Source of the DNA: Burkholderiaceae bacterium
Lineage (GTDB): Bacteria > Pseudomonadota > Gammaproteobacteria > Burkholderiales > Burkholderiaceae_D
DNA: 64,000 bases
NCBI GenBank assembly: GCA_030157545.1
Contig: JAOAUN010000025.1
Coordinates: 62,001-126,000 of the forward strand
Reading direction: 5' to 3'
Shown here: in pieces, positions 24,991 to 34,410 of the stretch
Numbering within the stretch: position 1 is the stretch's first letter
How the letters are laid out: the number at the start of each line of letters is the position of its first letter
The notes under the pieces: model-generated
Databases searched by the model: none
What the model saw: only the letters and a program-made list of their open reading frames with translations
What the model was told of the DNA's origin: nothing
Translations under genes and position numbers: made by a program

Positions 24991-26652
24991 TTAGTCTTCA
25001 GCATAGATATCGTTGTCCTTGGTTTCCTTGATAAACAGGAAACCGATCACAGCCGTTGCCAGCGCAATGACGATCGGGTACCACAGGCCATAGTAAACAT
25101 CGCCTTTGAACGCGACCAGTGCAAATGCCGTCGTTGGCAGCAAGCCGCCAAACCAGCCATTACCGATATGGTAAGGCAGTGACATCGACGTGTAGCGAAT
25201 ACGGGTCGGGAACATCTCGACGAGCATCGCAGCGATCGGGCCGTACACCATCGTTACGTACAGAACGAGAATGAACAACAGCAGCAGCACCATAGGCTTG
25301 TTGATTTGTGCAGGATCAGCTTTCGCTGGGTAGCCGGCTTCCTTGATCATGTCCTTAAGCTGGCCGCTGAATTCGGCATCTTTAGCTTTGGCTTCGTCTT
25401 TGCTCAGTGCAGCAGCGCTGTATGACTGCAGCACTTTGTCACCGATCTTGATGCTGGCAGGGGTGCCGGCTGGTGCTGCTTCGTTTTGGTAGTTAACCGA
25501 TGCCGCTGCCAGTTTCGCTTTGGCGATATCGCACGACGAAGTGAACTTCTTGGTGCCGGTCGGATTAAACTGGAACTGGCACTCTGCAGGATCGGCGCTG
25601 ACAACGACTGGTGCGCTGATCTGTGCCGCTTCCAGCGCAGGGTTGGCGTAGTGGGTCAGGGCTTTGAAGATCGGGAAGTATGTCGCCGCAGCGATCACGC
25701 AGCCGACCAGGATGATGTTTCTGCGGCCGATTTTGTCGGACAACATACCAAACACCACAAAGAACGGCGTACCGATCAGCAGCGAAGCAGCGATCAGCAA
25801 GTTGGCGGTAGCGCCATCGACTTTCAGTGTCTGAGTCATGAAGAACAGCGCATAGAACTGGCCGGTGTACCAGACAACGGCTTGACCCGCGGTCAGGCCA
25901 ACCAGAGCAAGAATCACTACCTTCAGGTTTTTCCACTGACCGAAAGCTTCTGATAAAGGTGCCTTCGAAACTTTGCCTTCTTCCTTCATTTTGGTAAACG
26001 CTGGCGACTCACTCATCGACACGCGGATCCAGACTGATATAGCCAGCAGGAAAACCGAAACGAGGAAAGGAATGCGCCAGCCCCATTCGGCAAACGCTTC
26101 TTCGCCAATCGCTGTGCGTGTAGCCAGAATCACCATCAGCGACAGAAACAGACCCAGCGTAGCGGTAGTTTGAATCCACGACGTAAATTCGCCGCGCTTG
26201 TGATCCGGTGCGTGCTCGGCGACGTAAGTCGCTGCGCCGCCATATTCGCCGCCCAAAGCCAGACCTTGCAAAATGCGCAGTGAGACCAGGATGATAGGCG
26301 CAGCGATACCGATGCTGGCATACGTTGGCAACAAGCCGACGATGAAAGTCGACAGACCCATAATCAGGATCGTCACCAGGAAGGTGTACTTACGACCGAC
26401 CATGTCGCCAAGACGGCCAAACACAATCGCGCCGAAAGGGCGCACCAGAAAGCCAGCAGCAAAAGCCAGCAGTGCAAAGATGAAAGCGGTATTCGGATCG
26501 GTGCCGGCAAAGAACTGCTTGGCGATGATTGCTGCCAGCGAGCCATACAGATAGAAGTCGTACCATTCAAAAACGGTGCCCAGTGAAGATGCAAAAATAA
26601 CCTTGCGCTCTTCAGCGGTGATCGCGGTTGAATGCACTTGTGCATTAGCCAT
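24991..26652 (-). CDS. MFS transporter, metabolite:H+ symporter (MHS) family, with long periplasmic loop
   Basis: A 553-residue inner-membrane transporter of the ProP/KgtP/ShiA group. The N-terminus has the MHS signature GTVFEWYDFYLYG, then FLVRPFGAIVFGRLGDMVGRK and GGEYGGAATYVAEH, with GMLSDKIGRRN in the second half. Twelve transmembrane segments can be drawn. A hydrophilic insert of about 118 residues (roughly 333-450) sits between two late helices. It is Ala/Lys-rich and has two cysteines (ECQFQF and SSCDIAK) that could form a disulfide outside the membrane. The substrate is unknown; a divergent acyl-CoA catabolism operon suggests an organic acid (inference). Confidence 0.9.
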   Translation of the reverse strand: MANAQVHSTAITAEERKVIFASSLGTVFEWYDFYLYGSLAAIIAKQFFAGTDPNTAFIFALLAFAAGFLVRPFGAIVFGRLGDMVGRKYTFLVTILIMGLSTFIVGLLPTYASIGIAAPIILVSLRILQGLALGGEYGGAATYVAEHAPDHKRGEFTSWIQTTATLGLFLSLMVILATRTAIGEEAFAEWGWRIPFLVSVFLLAISVWIRVSMSESPAFTKMKEEGKVSKAPLSEAFGQWKNLKVVILALVGLTAGQAVVWYTGQFYALFFMTQTLKVDGATANLLIAASLLIGTPFFVVFGMLSDKIGRRNIILVGCVIAAATYFPIFKALTHYANPALEAAQISAPVVVSADPAECQFQFNPTGTKKFTSSCDIAKAKLAAASVNYQNEAAPAGTPASIKIGDKVLQSYSAAALSKDEAKAKDAEFSGQLKDMIKEAGYPAKADPAQINKPMVLLLLFILVLYVTMVYGPIAAMLVEMFPTRIRYTSMSLPYHIGNGWFGGLLPTTAFALVAFKGDVYYGLWYPIVIALATAVIGFLFIKETKDNDIYAED

Positions 26653-26727
26653 GTTGTCTCCTTAGTATTTTAGTAAGTTACATTGTGCAAGCGGGACTTA
26701 TCACAATTGAAGGGTGAGTGTAGGCAC

Positions 26728-26770
26728 GCAAGCTTACGCGACGCTTGCTTGAAACTTACAGAAACTTACA
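26728..26770. promoter_or_regulatory. Inverted repeat plus tandem decamer between divergent genes
   Basis: GCAAGC-N9-GCTTGC (26728-26748) is followed directly by two exact copies of GAAACTTACA (26751-26770). It lies between the divergent transporter and thiolase genes and just upstream of the thiolase promoter candidate, a good position for a shared operator. Confidence 0.4.
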
Positions 26771-26784
26771 GCGAGGGTCTGATT

Positions 26785-26813
26785 TTGCGAACGACCGTGC
26801 AGATATTTATGCT
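26785..26813 (+). promoter_or_regulatory. Candidate sigma-70 promoter of the thiolase operon
   Basis: TTGCGA (26785-26790), 17-base spacer, TATGCT (26808-26813). This implies a leader of about 108 bases before the thiolase ATG at 26928, which has CTGGAG as its ribosome binding site. Confidence 0.45.
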
Positions 26814-26927
26814 ATTCTCGTTCGCTGTTCAGACATGAGTACAGTGTAGTTTTTGCCGCCTGTATGACGAATAAGTCCGAAAAAGCCGCACCATTCACTA
26901 ATAAATAATTTCAATCTGGAGATTTAC

Positions 26928-28106
26928 ATGACTGACGCTGTCATTGTTTCGACTGCACGTACCCCGCTGGCCAAATCCTGGAAAGGCGCTTTCAACATGA
27001 CGCACGGCGCGTCGCTCGGCGGTCACGCACTGCAGGCCGCAATTTCACGCGCTGGTATTGATGCCGGATCGATTGAAGACGTCATCATCGGCTGCGCCAA
27101 TCCGGAAGGCGCAACTGGCATGAATATCGCGCGCCAGATCGCTTTGCGCGGCGGTTGCCCGGTCACGACTGCAGGCATGACGATCAATCGTTTCTGTTCA
27201 TCTGGCTTGCAAACCATCGCCACTGCCGCTCAGCGCGTGCTGGCAGGCGAAGGTGACATTTACGCCGCCGGTGGTGTTGAATCAATCTCCTGTGTGCAAA
27301 ATGAAATGAACATGCACATGATGTCGGACTCCTGGCTCAAAGAGCACAAGCCTGAAATTTACTGGCCGATGTTGCAAACCGCCGAAACAGTCGCCAAGCG
27401 CTATGAAATCAGCCGCGAGCGCCAGGACCATTACGGCGTACAAAGCCAGCAGCGCGCATCGGCTGCGCAAGCCGCCGGCAAATTCGCTGATGAAATCGCG
27501 CCAATGACCACCACCATGGCCGTCGCTGACAAAAACACCGGCCAGATCGTCACACGTGAAGTGACCGTGTCGGCTGACGAAGGTATCCGCAACGACACCA
27601 CTTATGAAGGTGTTTCCCAAATTCGCAGCGCCGTTCCAGGCGGCGTCATCGCAGCCGGTAATGCCAGCCAGTTTTCGGACGGCGCATCGGTCGCCATCGT
27701 CATGAGCGACAAGGCCGCTGCAGCAGCTGGCTGCAAGCCGCTGGGCATCTTCCGCGGCTTTGCCGTCACGGGTTGCGAGCCTGACGAAATGGGCATTGGT
27801 CCTGTCTTTGCCATTCCGAAGCTGCTGAAAAAAGCCGGTCTGAAAGTCGAAGACATCGGCCTATGGGAGCTCAATGAAGCGTTTGCCGTGCAAGTGCTGT
27901 ACTGCGCCGACAAGCTTGGCATCCCGATGGACAAACTCAATGTCAACGGTGGCGCGATTGCGCTCGGTCATCCCTATGGCGTCTCGGGCGCACGTCTGAC
28001 AGGTCATGCGCTGATTGAAGGTAAGCGCCGCGGCGCGAAATACGTCGTTGTCACCATGTGCATTGGTGGCGGCCAAGGCGCAGCCGGTCTGTTCGAAGTC
28101 GTTTAA
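26928..28106 (+). CDS. Acetyl-CoA C-acyltransferase (thiolase)
   Basis: A 392-residue thiolase. It cleaves 3-ketoacyl-CoA to acetyl-CoA and a shortened acyl-CoA, or runs in reverse. Catalytic residues are visible: Cys90 in NRFCSSG, His348 in ALGHPYG and Cys378 in TMCIGGGQG. It is the first gene of a plus-strand run that also encodes an acyl-CoA dehydrogenase, SDRs and thioesterases, so the degradative role is favoured. The gene name (fadA, pcaF-like or other) cannot be decided from sequence. Confidence 0.95.
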   Translation: MTDAVIVSTARTPLAKSWKGAFNMTHGASLGGHALQAAISRAGIDAGSIEDVIIGCANPEGATGMNIARQIALRGGCPVTTAGMTINRFCSSGLQTIATAAQRVLAGEGDIYAAGGVESISCVQNEMNMHMMSDSWLKEHKPEIYWPMLQTAETVAKRYEISRERQDHYGVQSQQRASAAQAAGKFADEIAPMTTTMAVADKNTGQIVTREVTVSADEGIRNDTTYEGVSQIRSAVPGGVIAAGNASQFSDGASVAIVMSDKAAAAAGCKPLGIFRGFAVTGCEPDEMGIGPVFAIPKLLKKAGLKVEDIGLWELNEAFAVQVLYCADKLGIPMDKLNVNGGAIALGHPYGVSGARLTGHALIEGKRRGAKYVVVTMCIGGGQGAAGLFEVV

Positions 28107-28129
28107 ACGAAGCCGCAGAACCAGTAGGT

Positions 28130-29941
28130 ATGCCTTCCCGCATACTGTCCAGACGCGATCTGGATTTTCTGCTCTATGAGTGGCTCGACGCGCCGGCACT
28201 TACCTGCCGCGCGCGTTTTGCCGACCATAATCGCGAGACCTTCGATGCAGTGCTCGATTTGTGCGAACAACTCGCTACCGAACATTTCGCGCCACACAAT
28301 AAAAAAGCCGATCAGAACGAGCCGCATTTTGACGGCACAGCAGTCCATATCATTCCTGAAGTCAAAGTCGCTCTGAAAGCCTTTGCCGATGCAGGACTGC
28401 TGGCGGCCGGTCAAGACTATGAACATGGCGGCATGCAGCTGCCTTGCCTGATCGAGAAGGCCGGTTTCGCCTGGTTCAAAGGCGCCAACGTTGGCACTTC
28501 AGCCTATCCGTTTCTCACCATCGGCAACGCCAACACGCTACTTAAATGCGGCACGCCGCAGCAGATAGAGCGATTCGTCAAGCCTATGCTGGCGGGTCGT
28601 TTTTTCGGCACCATGTGCCTGTCGGAGCCGCAGGCTGGTTCCAGCCTGTCTGACATCACGACTCGCGCCGATACGCAAAGCGACGGCAGCTACCGGCTGC
28701 GCGGCAACAAGATGTGGATCTCCGGAGGAGAGCATGAACTGTCGGAAAATATCGTTCATCTGGTACTGGCCAAAGTGCCGGGTCCAGATGGCAAACTGAT
28801 CCCCGGCGTCAAAGGTATTTCTCTCTTCATCGTCCCTAAAAAACTCGTCAATGATGATGGCACGCTGGGCGAACGCAATGATGTCGTGCTCGCCGGCCTG
28901 AACCACAAGATGGGCTATCGTGGCACGACCAATTGCCTGCTCAATTTTGGTGAAGGCAAATTCCAGCCCGGCGGCCAGCCGGGTGCGGTCGGCTATCTGG
29001 TCGGCACGCTTCATCAGGGGCTGGCGGCGATGTTCCACATGATGAACGAAGCGCGTATCGGTGTTGGTCTCGGGGCCGTCATGCTCGGCTATACCGGTTA
29101 TCTGCACGCGCTTGACTACGCACGTAATCGCCCGCAAGGCCGTCACCCGGCCAATAAAGACCCGCAGCAAGCACAGGTACCTATCGTCGAGCACACCGAT
29201 GTCAAGCGCATGCTGCTCGCGCAAAAGGCCTACGTTGAAGGCGGGCTGGCGCTGACTTTATATTGCGCGAAGCTTGTCGATGAAGAGCGCACTGCCGACG
29301 ATGCACACGCACGAGAACAAGCCACGCTGCTGCTCGATATTCTCACGCCGATTGCAAAGTCCTGGCCTTCGCAATGGTGCCTGGAAGCGAACAGCCTGGC
29401 GATACAAGTTCATGGCGGTTACGGTTATACGCGTGAATACGATGTCGAACAGTTCTATCGCGACAACCGGCTCAACCCCATACATGAAGGAACGCACGGC
29501 ATACAGGGACTTGACCTGCTCGGTCGTAAAGTCGTCATGCGCCAGGGTGCGGCGCTTGCGCTACTGAGCGGCAAAGTGGCCGCCACGATTGCCAAAGCCA
29601 GCGACACCTCACTGTCGCCACTGTCAACTGCCTTGCAAACGCGCTGGCAACGCATGCAGCAAGTTACCGGGCTGTTACATGCAGCAGGTGACTTGAATAA
29701 AACGCTCGCCAATGCGTCGCTGTATCTGGAAGCATTCGGGCATCTGGTGGTCAGCTGGATCTGGCTCGAGCAAGCGCTGGTGGCGTTGAACAAGCAGGGC
29801 AGTGATGCGGATTTTTATGCAGGCAAGCTGCAAGCCTGCCATTGGTTTTTCCGTTGGGAATTGCCAAAAGTTGATGCGCAATTTGATTTGCTGGCCAGCA
29901 TAGATACGACCACACTGGATATGCAGGACAGCTGGTTTTAA
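28130..29941 (+). CDS. Large acyl-CoA dehydrogenase (about 600-aa type)
   Basis: A 603-residue flavoprotein dehydrogenase. It introduces the alpha-beta double bond in acyl-CoA. The start at 28130 (MPSRILSRRDL) lies 23 bases after the thiolase stop; upstream in-frame codons overlap the thiolase and are rejected. Visible blocks are MCLSEPQAGSSLSDITTRA, NKMWISGGEH, the NEARIGVGLGAVM helix, IQVHGGYGYTREYDVEQFYRD and NPIHEGTHGIQ with the probable catalytic Glu. Beyond the usual 380-residue core it has the C-terminal extension of long ACADs (DmdC-like and related proteins). Confidence 0.93.
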   Translation: MPSRILSRRDLDFLLYEWLDAPALTCRARFADHNRETFDAVLDLCEQLATEHFAPHNKKADQNEPHFDGTAVHIIPEVKVALKAFADAGLLAAGQDYEHGGMQLPCLIEKAGFAWFKGANVGTSAYPFLTIGNANTLLKCGTPQQIERFVKPMLAGRFFGTMCLSEPQAGSSLSDITTRADTQSDGSYRLRGNKMWISGGEHELSENIVHLVLAKVPGPDGKLIPGVKGISLFIVPKKLVNDDGTLGERNDVVLAGLNHKMGYRGTTNCLLNFGEGKFQPGGQPGAVGYLVGTLHQGLAAMFHMMNEARIGVGLGAVMLGYTGYLHALDYARNRPQGRHPANKDPQQAQVPIVEHTDVKRMLLAQKAYVEGGLALTLYCAKLVDEERTADDAHAREQATLLLDILTPIAKSWPSQWCLEANSLAIQVHGGYGYTREYDVEQFYRDNRLNPIHEGTHGIQGLDLLGRKVVMRQGAALALLSGKVAATIAKASDTSLSPLSTALQTRWQRMQQVTGLLHAAGDLNKTLANASLYLEAFGHLVVSWIWLEQALVALNKQGSDADFYAGKLQACHWFFRWELPKVDAQFDLLASIDTTTLDMQDSWF

Positions 29942-29987
29942 CAGTTTCTTATTGAATTCAAGCAGACACACATTTTTTTAAAAAATA

Positions 29988-30293
29988 ATGATCAAACATA
30001 TCGTAATGTGGCAATTGAAAGACCATGCCGAAGGCGCAGACAAAGCAGCCAATGCAATAAAAATGAAAGCACTGCTCGATGCCTGTGCCGGGATCGTGCC
30101 GGGTCTGTTGAAACTCGAAGTTGCGATTGCAAAGCCTGAGCTGGAAGCGACTTACGATGTGGTGCTGTATTCGGAATTTGAATCAAGCGCCGCACTCGAC
30201 GCCTACCAGAACCATCCGCAGCATGTGGCCCTGAAGCCTTTTGTTGGTGCAGTGCGACTGGCACGCCAATGCATGGATTACGAAGTTAATTAA
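29988..30293 (+). CDS. Dabb-domain (stress-responsive A/B barrel) protein
   Basis: A 101-residue single Dabb domain with a dimeric alpha/beta-barrel fold. It starts MIKHIVMWQLKDHAEG, with the family's central segment LLKLEVAIAKPELEATYDVVLYSEF and YQNHPQHVALKPFV near the end. In catabolic operons such proteins can act as small cyclases or dioxygenase-like helpers, but most have no assigned function. It sits between the acyl-CoA dehydrogenase and an SDR in the same run. Confidence 0.88.
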   Translation: MIKHIVMWQLKDHAEGADKAANAIKMKALLDACAGIVPGLLKLEVAIAKPELEATYDVVLYSEFESSAALDAYQNHPQHVALKPFVGAVRLARQCMDYEVN

Positions 30294-30315
30294 AATTATC
30301 AAGACGGGACAACGC

Positions 30316-31104
30316 ATGCACACGATCAGACAATTATTCGACCTCACCGGCAAGACCGCGCTGATTACCGGCGGCTCACGCGGACTGGGTTTGCAAATGG
30401 CCGAAGCTCTTGGCGAGCAGGGCGCAAAACTGGTGCTTTCATCACGCAAGCAGTCAGAGCTTGATGAAGCCGTCGCGCACCTGAAGGAGCGCGGCATTAG
30501 CGCCACCGCCATCGCCGCTGATCTGGGCAAGGAAGGCACGGCTGTACCTCTGGCAGAAGCTGCGCTCAAGACGCTGGGTCACATCGACATCCTTGTTAAT
30601 AACGCAGGTGCGAGCTGGGGTGCACCGGCAGAAGATCATCCGCTAGAAGCATGGGACAAGGTGATGAATCTGAATATTCGCAGCATCTTCTTGCTGTCTC
30701 AGGCAGTCGGCAAACTAAGCATGATTCCACGCCAGCATGGCCGCATCATCAACGTCGCTTCCATCGCCGGTCTCGGTGGCAATGGCGCGTCGAGCATGCA
30801 GACCATCGCTTACAACACATCGAAAGCAGCCGTCATCAACTTTACGCGCACGCTCGCTGGTGAGTGGGGTCGCTATGGTATTAACGTGAACGCGATTGCG
30901 CCCGGATTTTTTCCGTCCAAGATGACGCGCGGACTCCTAGAAAAGCTCGGCACCGAAGATATGGCGGCTCGCGCACCGCTACGCCGCATCGGTGATGATG
31001 AAGACTTGAAAGGCGCAGTGCTGCTATTTGCATCGAATGCTGGCAAGCACATCACCGGACAGACGCTGGCTGTGGATGGCGGCGTCTCAGCGGTTTTAAG
31101 TTAA
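30316..31104 (+). CDS. Short-chain dehydrogenase/reductase
   Basis: A classical SDR of 262 aa when started at ATG 30316 (MHTIRQLFDLTGK); longer in-frame options overlap the Dabb gene. The cofactor motif is TGGSRGLG, NNAGASWG follows, and the catalytic Ser is in NVASIAG with Tyr-Lys in YNTSK. The Arg-Lys after strand 2 (SSRKQ) favours NADP(H). It resembles 3-oxoacyl reductase/gluconate 5-dehydrogenase-like SDRs. In this operon a 3-hydroxyacyl or alcohol oxidation step is plausible (inference). Confidence 0.9.
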   Translation: MHTIRQLFDLTGKTALITGGSRGLGLQMAEALGEQGAKLVLSSRKQSELDEAVAHLKERGISATAIAADLGKEGTAVPLAEAALKTLGHIDILVNNAGASWGAPAEDHPLEAWDKVMNLNIRSIFLLSQAVGKLSMIPRQHGRIINVASIAGLGGNGASSMQTIAYNTSKAAVINFTRTLAGEWGRYGINVNAIAPGFFPSKMTRGLLEKLGTEDMAARAPLRRIGDDEDLKGAVLLFASNAGKHITGQTLAVDGGVSAVLS

Positions 31105-31109
31105 TCGCA

Positions 31110-31529
31110 ATGAGTAACCCGCATCCGTTCCCGAACGAGATTCCGTTTCTGACGCAGCTGGGCGCAGAATTTCTCGGTATGGAAAACGGTCGTGCGCAAG
31201 TCGCGCTCAATCTCGTTCCCCAACACATGAACAGCTGGCAGGTTACACACGGCGGCGTCACGATGACGCTGCTTGATGTGGTGATGTCGCTGGCCGGCCG
31301 CTCGCTCGATCCTGATTCGCGCGCCGGTGTGACCGTCGAAATGAAGACCAGTTTTCTGCAACCTGCCGGCAAACCAGGCGGCCGTCTGATTGCTTCCGGG
31401 TTTGCGTTTCATCGTTCGACCACCATGTGCTTTTGCGAGGGTGAAGTACGCGACGGAGACAAGCTCGTCGCCAAGGCCATGGGTACGTTCAAATATCTGA
31501 AGCGGCTTGATGTCGCTGCCAAGCTGTAA
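31110..31529 (+). CDS. PaaI-type hotdog thioesterase
   Basis: A 139-residue hotdog-fold acyl-CoA thioesterase. The active-site helix region HMNSWQVTHGGVTMTLLDVVMSLAG carries the family's HGG and Asp. MKTSFLQPAG follows, as in PaaI/YbdB relatives. It begins five bases after the SDR stop, so it is tightly coupled. It likely hydrolyses a CoA ester made in the pathway, to release CoA. Confidence 0.9.
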   Translation: MSNPHPFPNEIPFLTQLGAEFLGMENGRAQVALNLVPQHMNSWQVTHGGVTMTLLDVVMSLAGRSLDPDSRAGVTVEMKTSFLQPAGKPGGRLIASGFAFHRSTTMCFCEGEVRDGDKLVAKAMGTFKYLKRLDVAAKL

Positions 31530-31554
31530 ACCACTCTTTTTAACCGGAACCCCT

Positions 31555-32550
31555 ATGACAAGCTATCAGCAAATCGTGCTCGCTTCGCGTCCGCAAGGCG
31601 TAGTCAGCGTTGACAACTTCCGCCTCGAAAGTGTGCCAGTGCCGACGCTGAAAGACGGCGAAGTGTTAGTGCGCAATCATTACCTGTCGCTTGATCCTTA
31701 CATGCGCATGCGCATGGAAGACGTGAAGAGTTATGCCGCTCCGCAGGCACTCGACGAAGTCATGATCGGTGGCACCGCAGGCGAAGTGGTCGCTTCGAAG
31801 AATCCGAAATTCGCTGTCGGCGATAAAGTCGTCGGCATGCTCGGCTGGAGCGAGATGGGCGTCAGCGACGGCGTGCTGCTGAAAAAAGTCGATGCGTCCG
31901 TCATTCCCTTGTCCGCGTATCTGGGTGCCGTTGGAATGCCCGGCATGACTGCCTGGTATGGCCTGACGCAAATCATCCAGCCCAAGGCTGGTGAAACGAT
32001 TGCTGTGTCCGCCGCCAGCGGCGCTGTAGGCACGGCCGTTGGGCAGCTCGCCAAATTGCGCGGCTGCCGTGTGATCGGTATTGCGGGCGGTAAGGAAAAA
32101 TGCGACTACGTTGTCAATGAACTCGGCTTTGATGCCTGTGTTGATTACAAGGCTGGCAATCTGCGCAAGGATCTCAAAGCGGCAGCGCCGGAAGGTATTG
32201 ATGGCTTGTTTGAAAACGTCGGCGGCGAAGTCATGGATGCGGTGCTGGCACGTATGAATCCGTTTGGCCGTGTTGCATTGTGTGGCCTGATTTCCGGCTA
32301 TGACGGCGAGCCTATGCCTATATACAACACGCGAGTGATGCTGTCGATGCGACTGACGCTGCGCGGTTTTATCGTTTCCGAGCATATGGATCTGTGGCCG
32401 CAAGGCTTGGGAGAGATGGGGTCGCTGGTTGCAACTGGCAAGCTCAAATATCGCGAGACGGTGGCTGAGGGATTGGCGGCAGCACCGCAAGCCTTTCTTG
32501 GTCTGCTGGTTGGCAAAAATTTTGGCAAGCAGTTAGTCAAACTAATTTAA
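31555..32550 (+). CDS. NADP-dependent MDR oxidoreductase (CurA/leukotriene B4 dehydrogenase-like)
   Basis: A 331-residue zinc-free medium-chain reductase that reduces activated double bonds (2-alkenals, enones) with NADPH. The start ATG 31555 gives MTSYQQIVLASRPQG, the typical beginning of the CurA/YncB group. The Rossmann motif is AASGAVGTAVGQLAK. YLSLDPYMRMRM near residue 45 and GFIVSEHM near residue 275 are group landmarks. No zinc-ligand cysteines are present. It lies 25 bases after the thioesterase stop. Confidence 0.92.
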   Translation: MTSYQQIVLASRPQGVVSVDNFRLESVPVPTLKDGEVLVRNHYLSLDPYMRMRMEDVKSYAAPQALDEVMIGGTAGEVVASKNPKFAVGDKVVGMLGWSEMGVSDGVLLKKVDASVIPLSAYLGAVGMPGMTAWYGLTQIIQPKAGETIAVSAASGAVGTAVGQLAKLRGCRVIGIAGGKEKCDYVVNELGFDACVDYKAGNLRKDLKAAAPEGIDGLFENVGGEVMDAVLARMNPFGRVALCGLISGYDGEPMPIYNTRVMLSMRLTLRGFIVSEHMDLWPQGLGEMGSLVATGKLKYRETVAEGLAAAPQAFLGLLVGKNFGKQLVKLI

Positions 32551-32592
32551 GAGTCTGCTTCAAAAATTCAGCACATCACTAAGGATAATCCA

Positions 32593-33501
32593 ATGAAAAC
32601 CTTCGAGAACCGCGTAGCAGTCATCACAGGTGCAGCCAGCGGCTTCGGCCGGGAATTTGCACTGGTCGGCGCACGTTTGGGCATGCGGCTGGTACTGGCC
32701 GACGTGCAGGAAGCCGCGCTGGCAGAAACTGCTGCCGAGCTCGAAGGCATGGGAGCGCAAGTGCTGGCGATGCGCTGCGACGTGCGCAAGGCAGAGCAGG
32801 TCGAACTGCTGGCGACCGCGACTATGGAGCGTTTCGGTGCTGTGCATCTGGTCTTCAATAACGCCGGTGTCGGCGCCGGCGGACTGATCTGGGAAAGCAC
32901 GCAAGCTGACTGGGAGTGGGTGCTGGGTGTGAACCTGTGGGGCGTCATTCATGGCGTGCGGGTGTTTACGCCATTGATGCTGGCATGCGCAAAAAACGAC
33001 CCGGACTATGAAGGCCATATCGTCAATACCGCTTCCATGGCGGGTTTGCTGAATCCGCCGACTATGGGTGTTTATAACGTCTCCAAGCACGCCGTCGTAT
33101 CACTCACAGAGACGCTGTATCACGACCTTGATCTGGTTGAGGCGCCGATCGGTGCATCCGTGCTGTGTCCATATTTTGTCCAGACAGGTATTAGCCAGTC
33201 GCACCGCAACCGTCCAGATGACGTACCTGCGACAGCACCCACAGCCAGCCAGCTGGCGTCGCAAGCCGGCATGGAGAAAGCGGTTGCCTCCGGCAAGGTT
33301 AGCGCGGCCGAGGTCGCCGAACGTACCTTCGCCGCCATCGCTGACAAGACCTTCTATATTTATTCACATCCGGCCGCACTTGGTAATGTACAGACGAGGA
33401 TGGAAGACATTGTCACTGGTCGTAATCCGCGCGACCCGTATGAGGCGACACCGCATGTTCGCGAGAAATTGCAGGCCGGCCTGAAAGGCAAGGCATCATG
33501 A
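32593..33501 (+). CDS. Short-chain dehydrogenase/reductase
   Basis: A classical SDR, 302 aa, longer than usual at the C-terminus. The cofactor motif is TGAASGFGRE, NNAGVGAGG follows, Ser is in NTASMAG and Tyr-Lys in YNVSKHA. LADVQE after strand 2 indicates an acidic residue and hence NAD preference (inference). The C-terminal extension (from about residue 240) is helical. The stop overlaps the next gene by four bases. Confidence 0.9.
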   Translation: MKTFENRVAVITGAASGFGREFALVGARLGMRLVLADVQEAALAETAAELEGMGAQVLAMRCDVRKAEQVELLATATMERFGAVHLVFNNAGVGAGGLIWESTQADWEWVLGVNLWGVIHGVRVFTPLMLACAKNDPDYEGHIVNTASMAGLLNPPTMGVYNVSKHAVVSLTETLYHDLDLVEAPIGASVLCPYFVQTGISQSHRNRPDDVPATAPTASQLASQAGMEKAVASGKVSAAEVAERTFAAIADKTFYIYSHPAALGNVQTRMEDIVTGRNPRDPYEATPHVREKLQAGLKGKAS

Positions 33502-34394
33502 GTATCACTGTGCATGACGGCCAGTTTGCGTCACTGTCGAATGGCACAAGGCTGCATTTTGCAAGCGCCGGAGAAAAAGGCCGGCCACTGATGCTGTTTC
33601 TGCATGGCTTTCCTGAGTGCTGGTTTGCCTGGCAGGCGCAGCTGGAAGAATTCGGTCAGGACTATTTTGCCGTAGCGCCCGATTTGCGCGGTTTTAATTT
33701 ATCGGACATGCCGTCTGATGTCGCATCCTACAAGCCAAAACTGATCATGCAGGACTTGCAGCTGCTGATGACGAGCCTCGGCTATGAAAAATGCGTGCTG
33801 GTCGCGCATGACTGGGGTGGTGCGATTGCATGGAATATCGCCATTGCGCAGCCTGAGCTGATCGAGCGCCTGATTATCATTAATTCACCGCATCCATATC
33901 TGTTTGCGCAAGCCCTGACGCACGACCCTGCGCAGCAGGCCGCCAGCGAATATATGAACTGGTTGCGCGCATCCGGTTCAGAGCAGGCACTGGCGAAAGA
34001 TAACTTCCGCGTGATGGAGCAGCTGTTCGTCGGCATGGGCCAGCCAGTTGCAACCTGGTTCGATGAAGCATTGAGGGCGCAGTTTCACACTTGCTGGTCG
34101 CATGGGCTGGTGGGTGGCGTGAATTATTATCGGGCTTCGCCTTTGCATCCAGCGACGGCAACCGATCCCGGTGCAGGCAGACTGAAACTCGACCCGGCAG
34201 ACTTTCATATCAAAGTGCCGGTGCGCGTGATCTGGGGTGAGCTGGACAAAGCATTGCTGCCTGTGCTACTCGACGGGCTGGAAGCGCTGGTGGATGACCT
34301 GAAGGTGGAGCGGATGCCTGACGCAACCCATTGGGTCATTCACGAACAGCCGCAGAAGGTCAATCAGCTGATCCGGCGTTTTCTTACAGACTAA
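33498..34394 (+). CDS. Alpha/beta hydrolase, epoxide hydrolase/haloalkane dehalogenase-like
   Basis: A 298-residue alpha/beta hydrolase. The nucleophile is Asp105 in AHDWGGAIAWN, i.e. the aspartate type shared by epoxide hydrolases, haloalkane and haloacetate dehalogenases, not the serine type. The oxyanion loop is HGFPE (36-40). The charge-relay acid may be in VIWGELDKALLP and the catalytic His in DATHWVIHE. A cap domain fills residues about 130-225. The start overlaps the SDR stop (ATGA), giving translational coupling. Confidence 0.9.
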   Translation: MSITVHDGQFASLSNGTRLHFASAGEKGRPLMLFLHGFPECWFAWQAQLEEFGQDYFAVAPDLRGFNLSDMPSDVASYKPKLIMQDLQLLMTSLGYEKCVLVAHDWGGAIAWNIAIAQPELIERLIIINSPHPYLFAQALTHDPAQQAASEYMNWLRASGSEQALAKDNFRVMEQLFVGMGQPVATWFDEALRAQFHTCWSHGLVGGVNYYRASPLHPATATDPGAGRLKLDPADFHIKVPVRVIWGELDKALLPVLLDGLEALVDDLKVERMPDATHWVIHEQPQKVNQLIRRFLTD

Positions 34395-34410
34395 AAAATA
34401 CAGTACTGAT

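Noticed and set aside
28538..29224. 228-codon minus-strand open frame opposite the acyl-CoA dehydrogenase
   Set aside because: It is a shadow of the conserved ACAD frame and lacks motif and start context.
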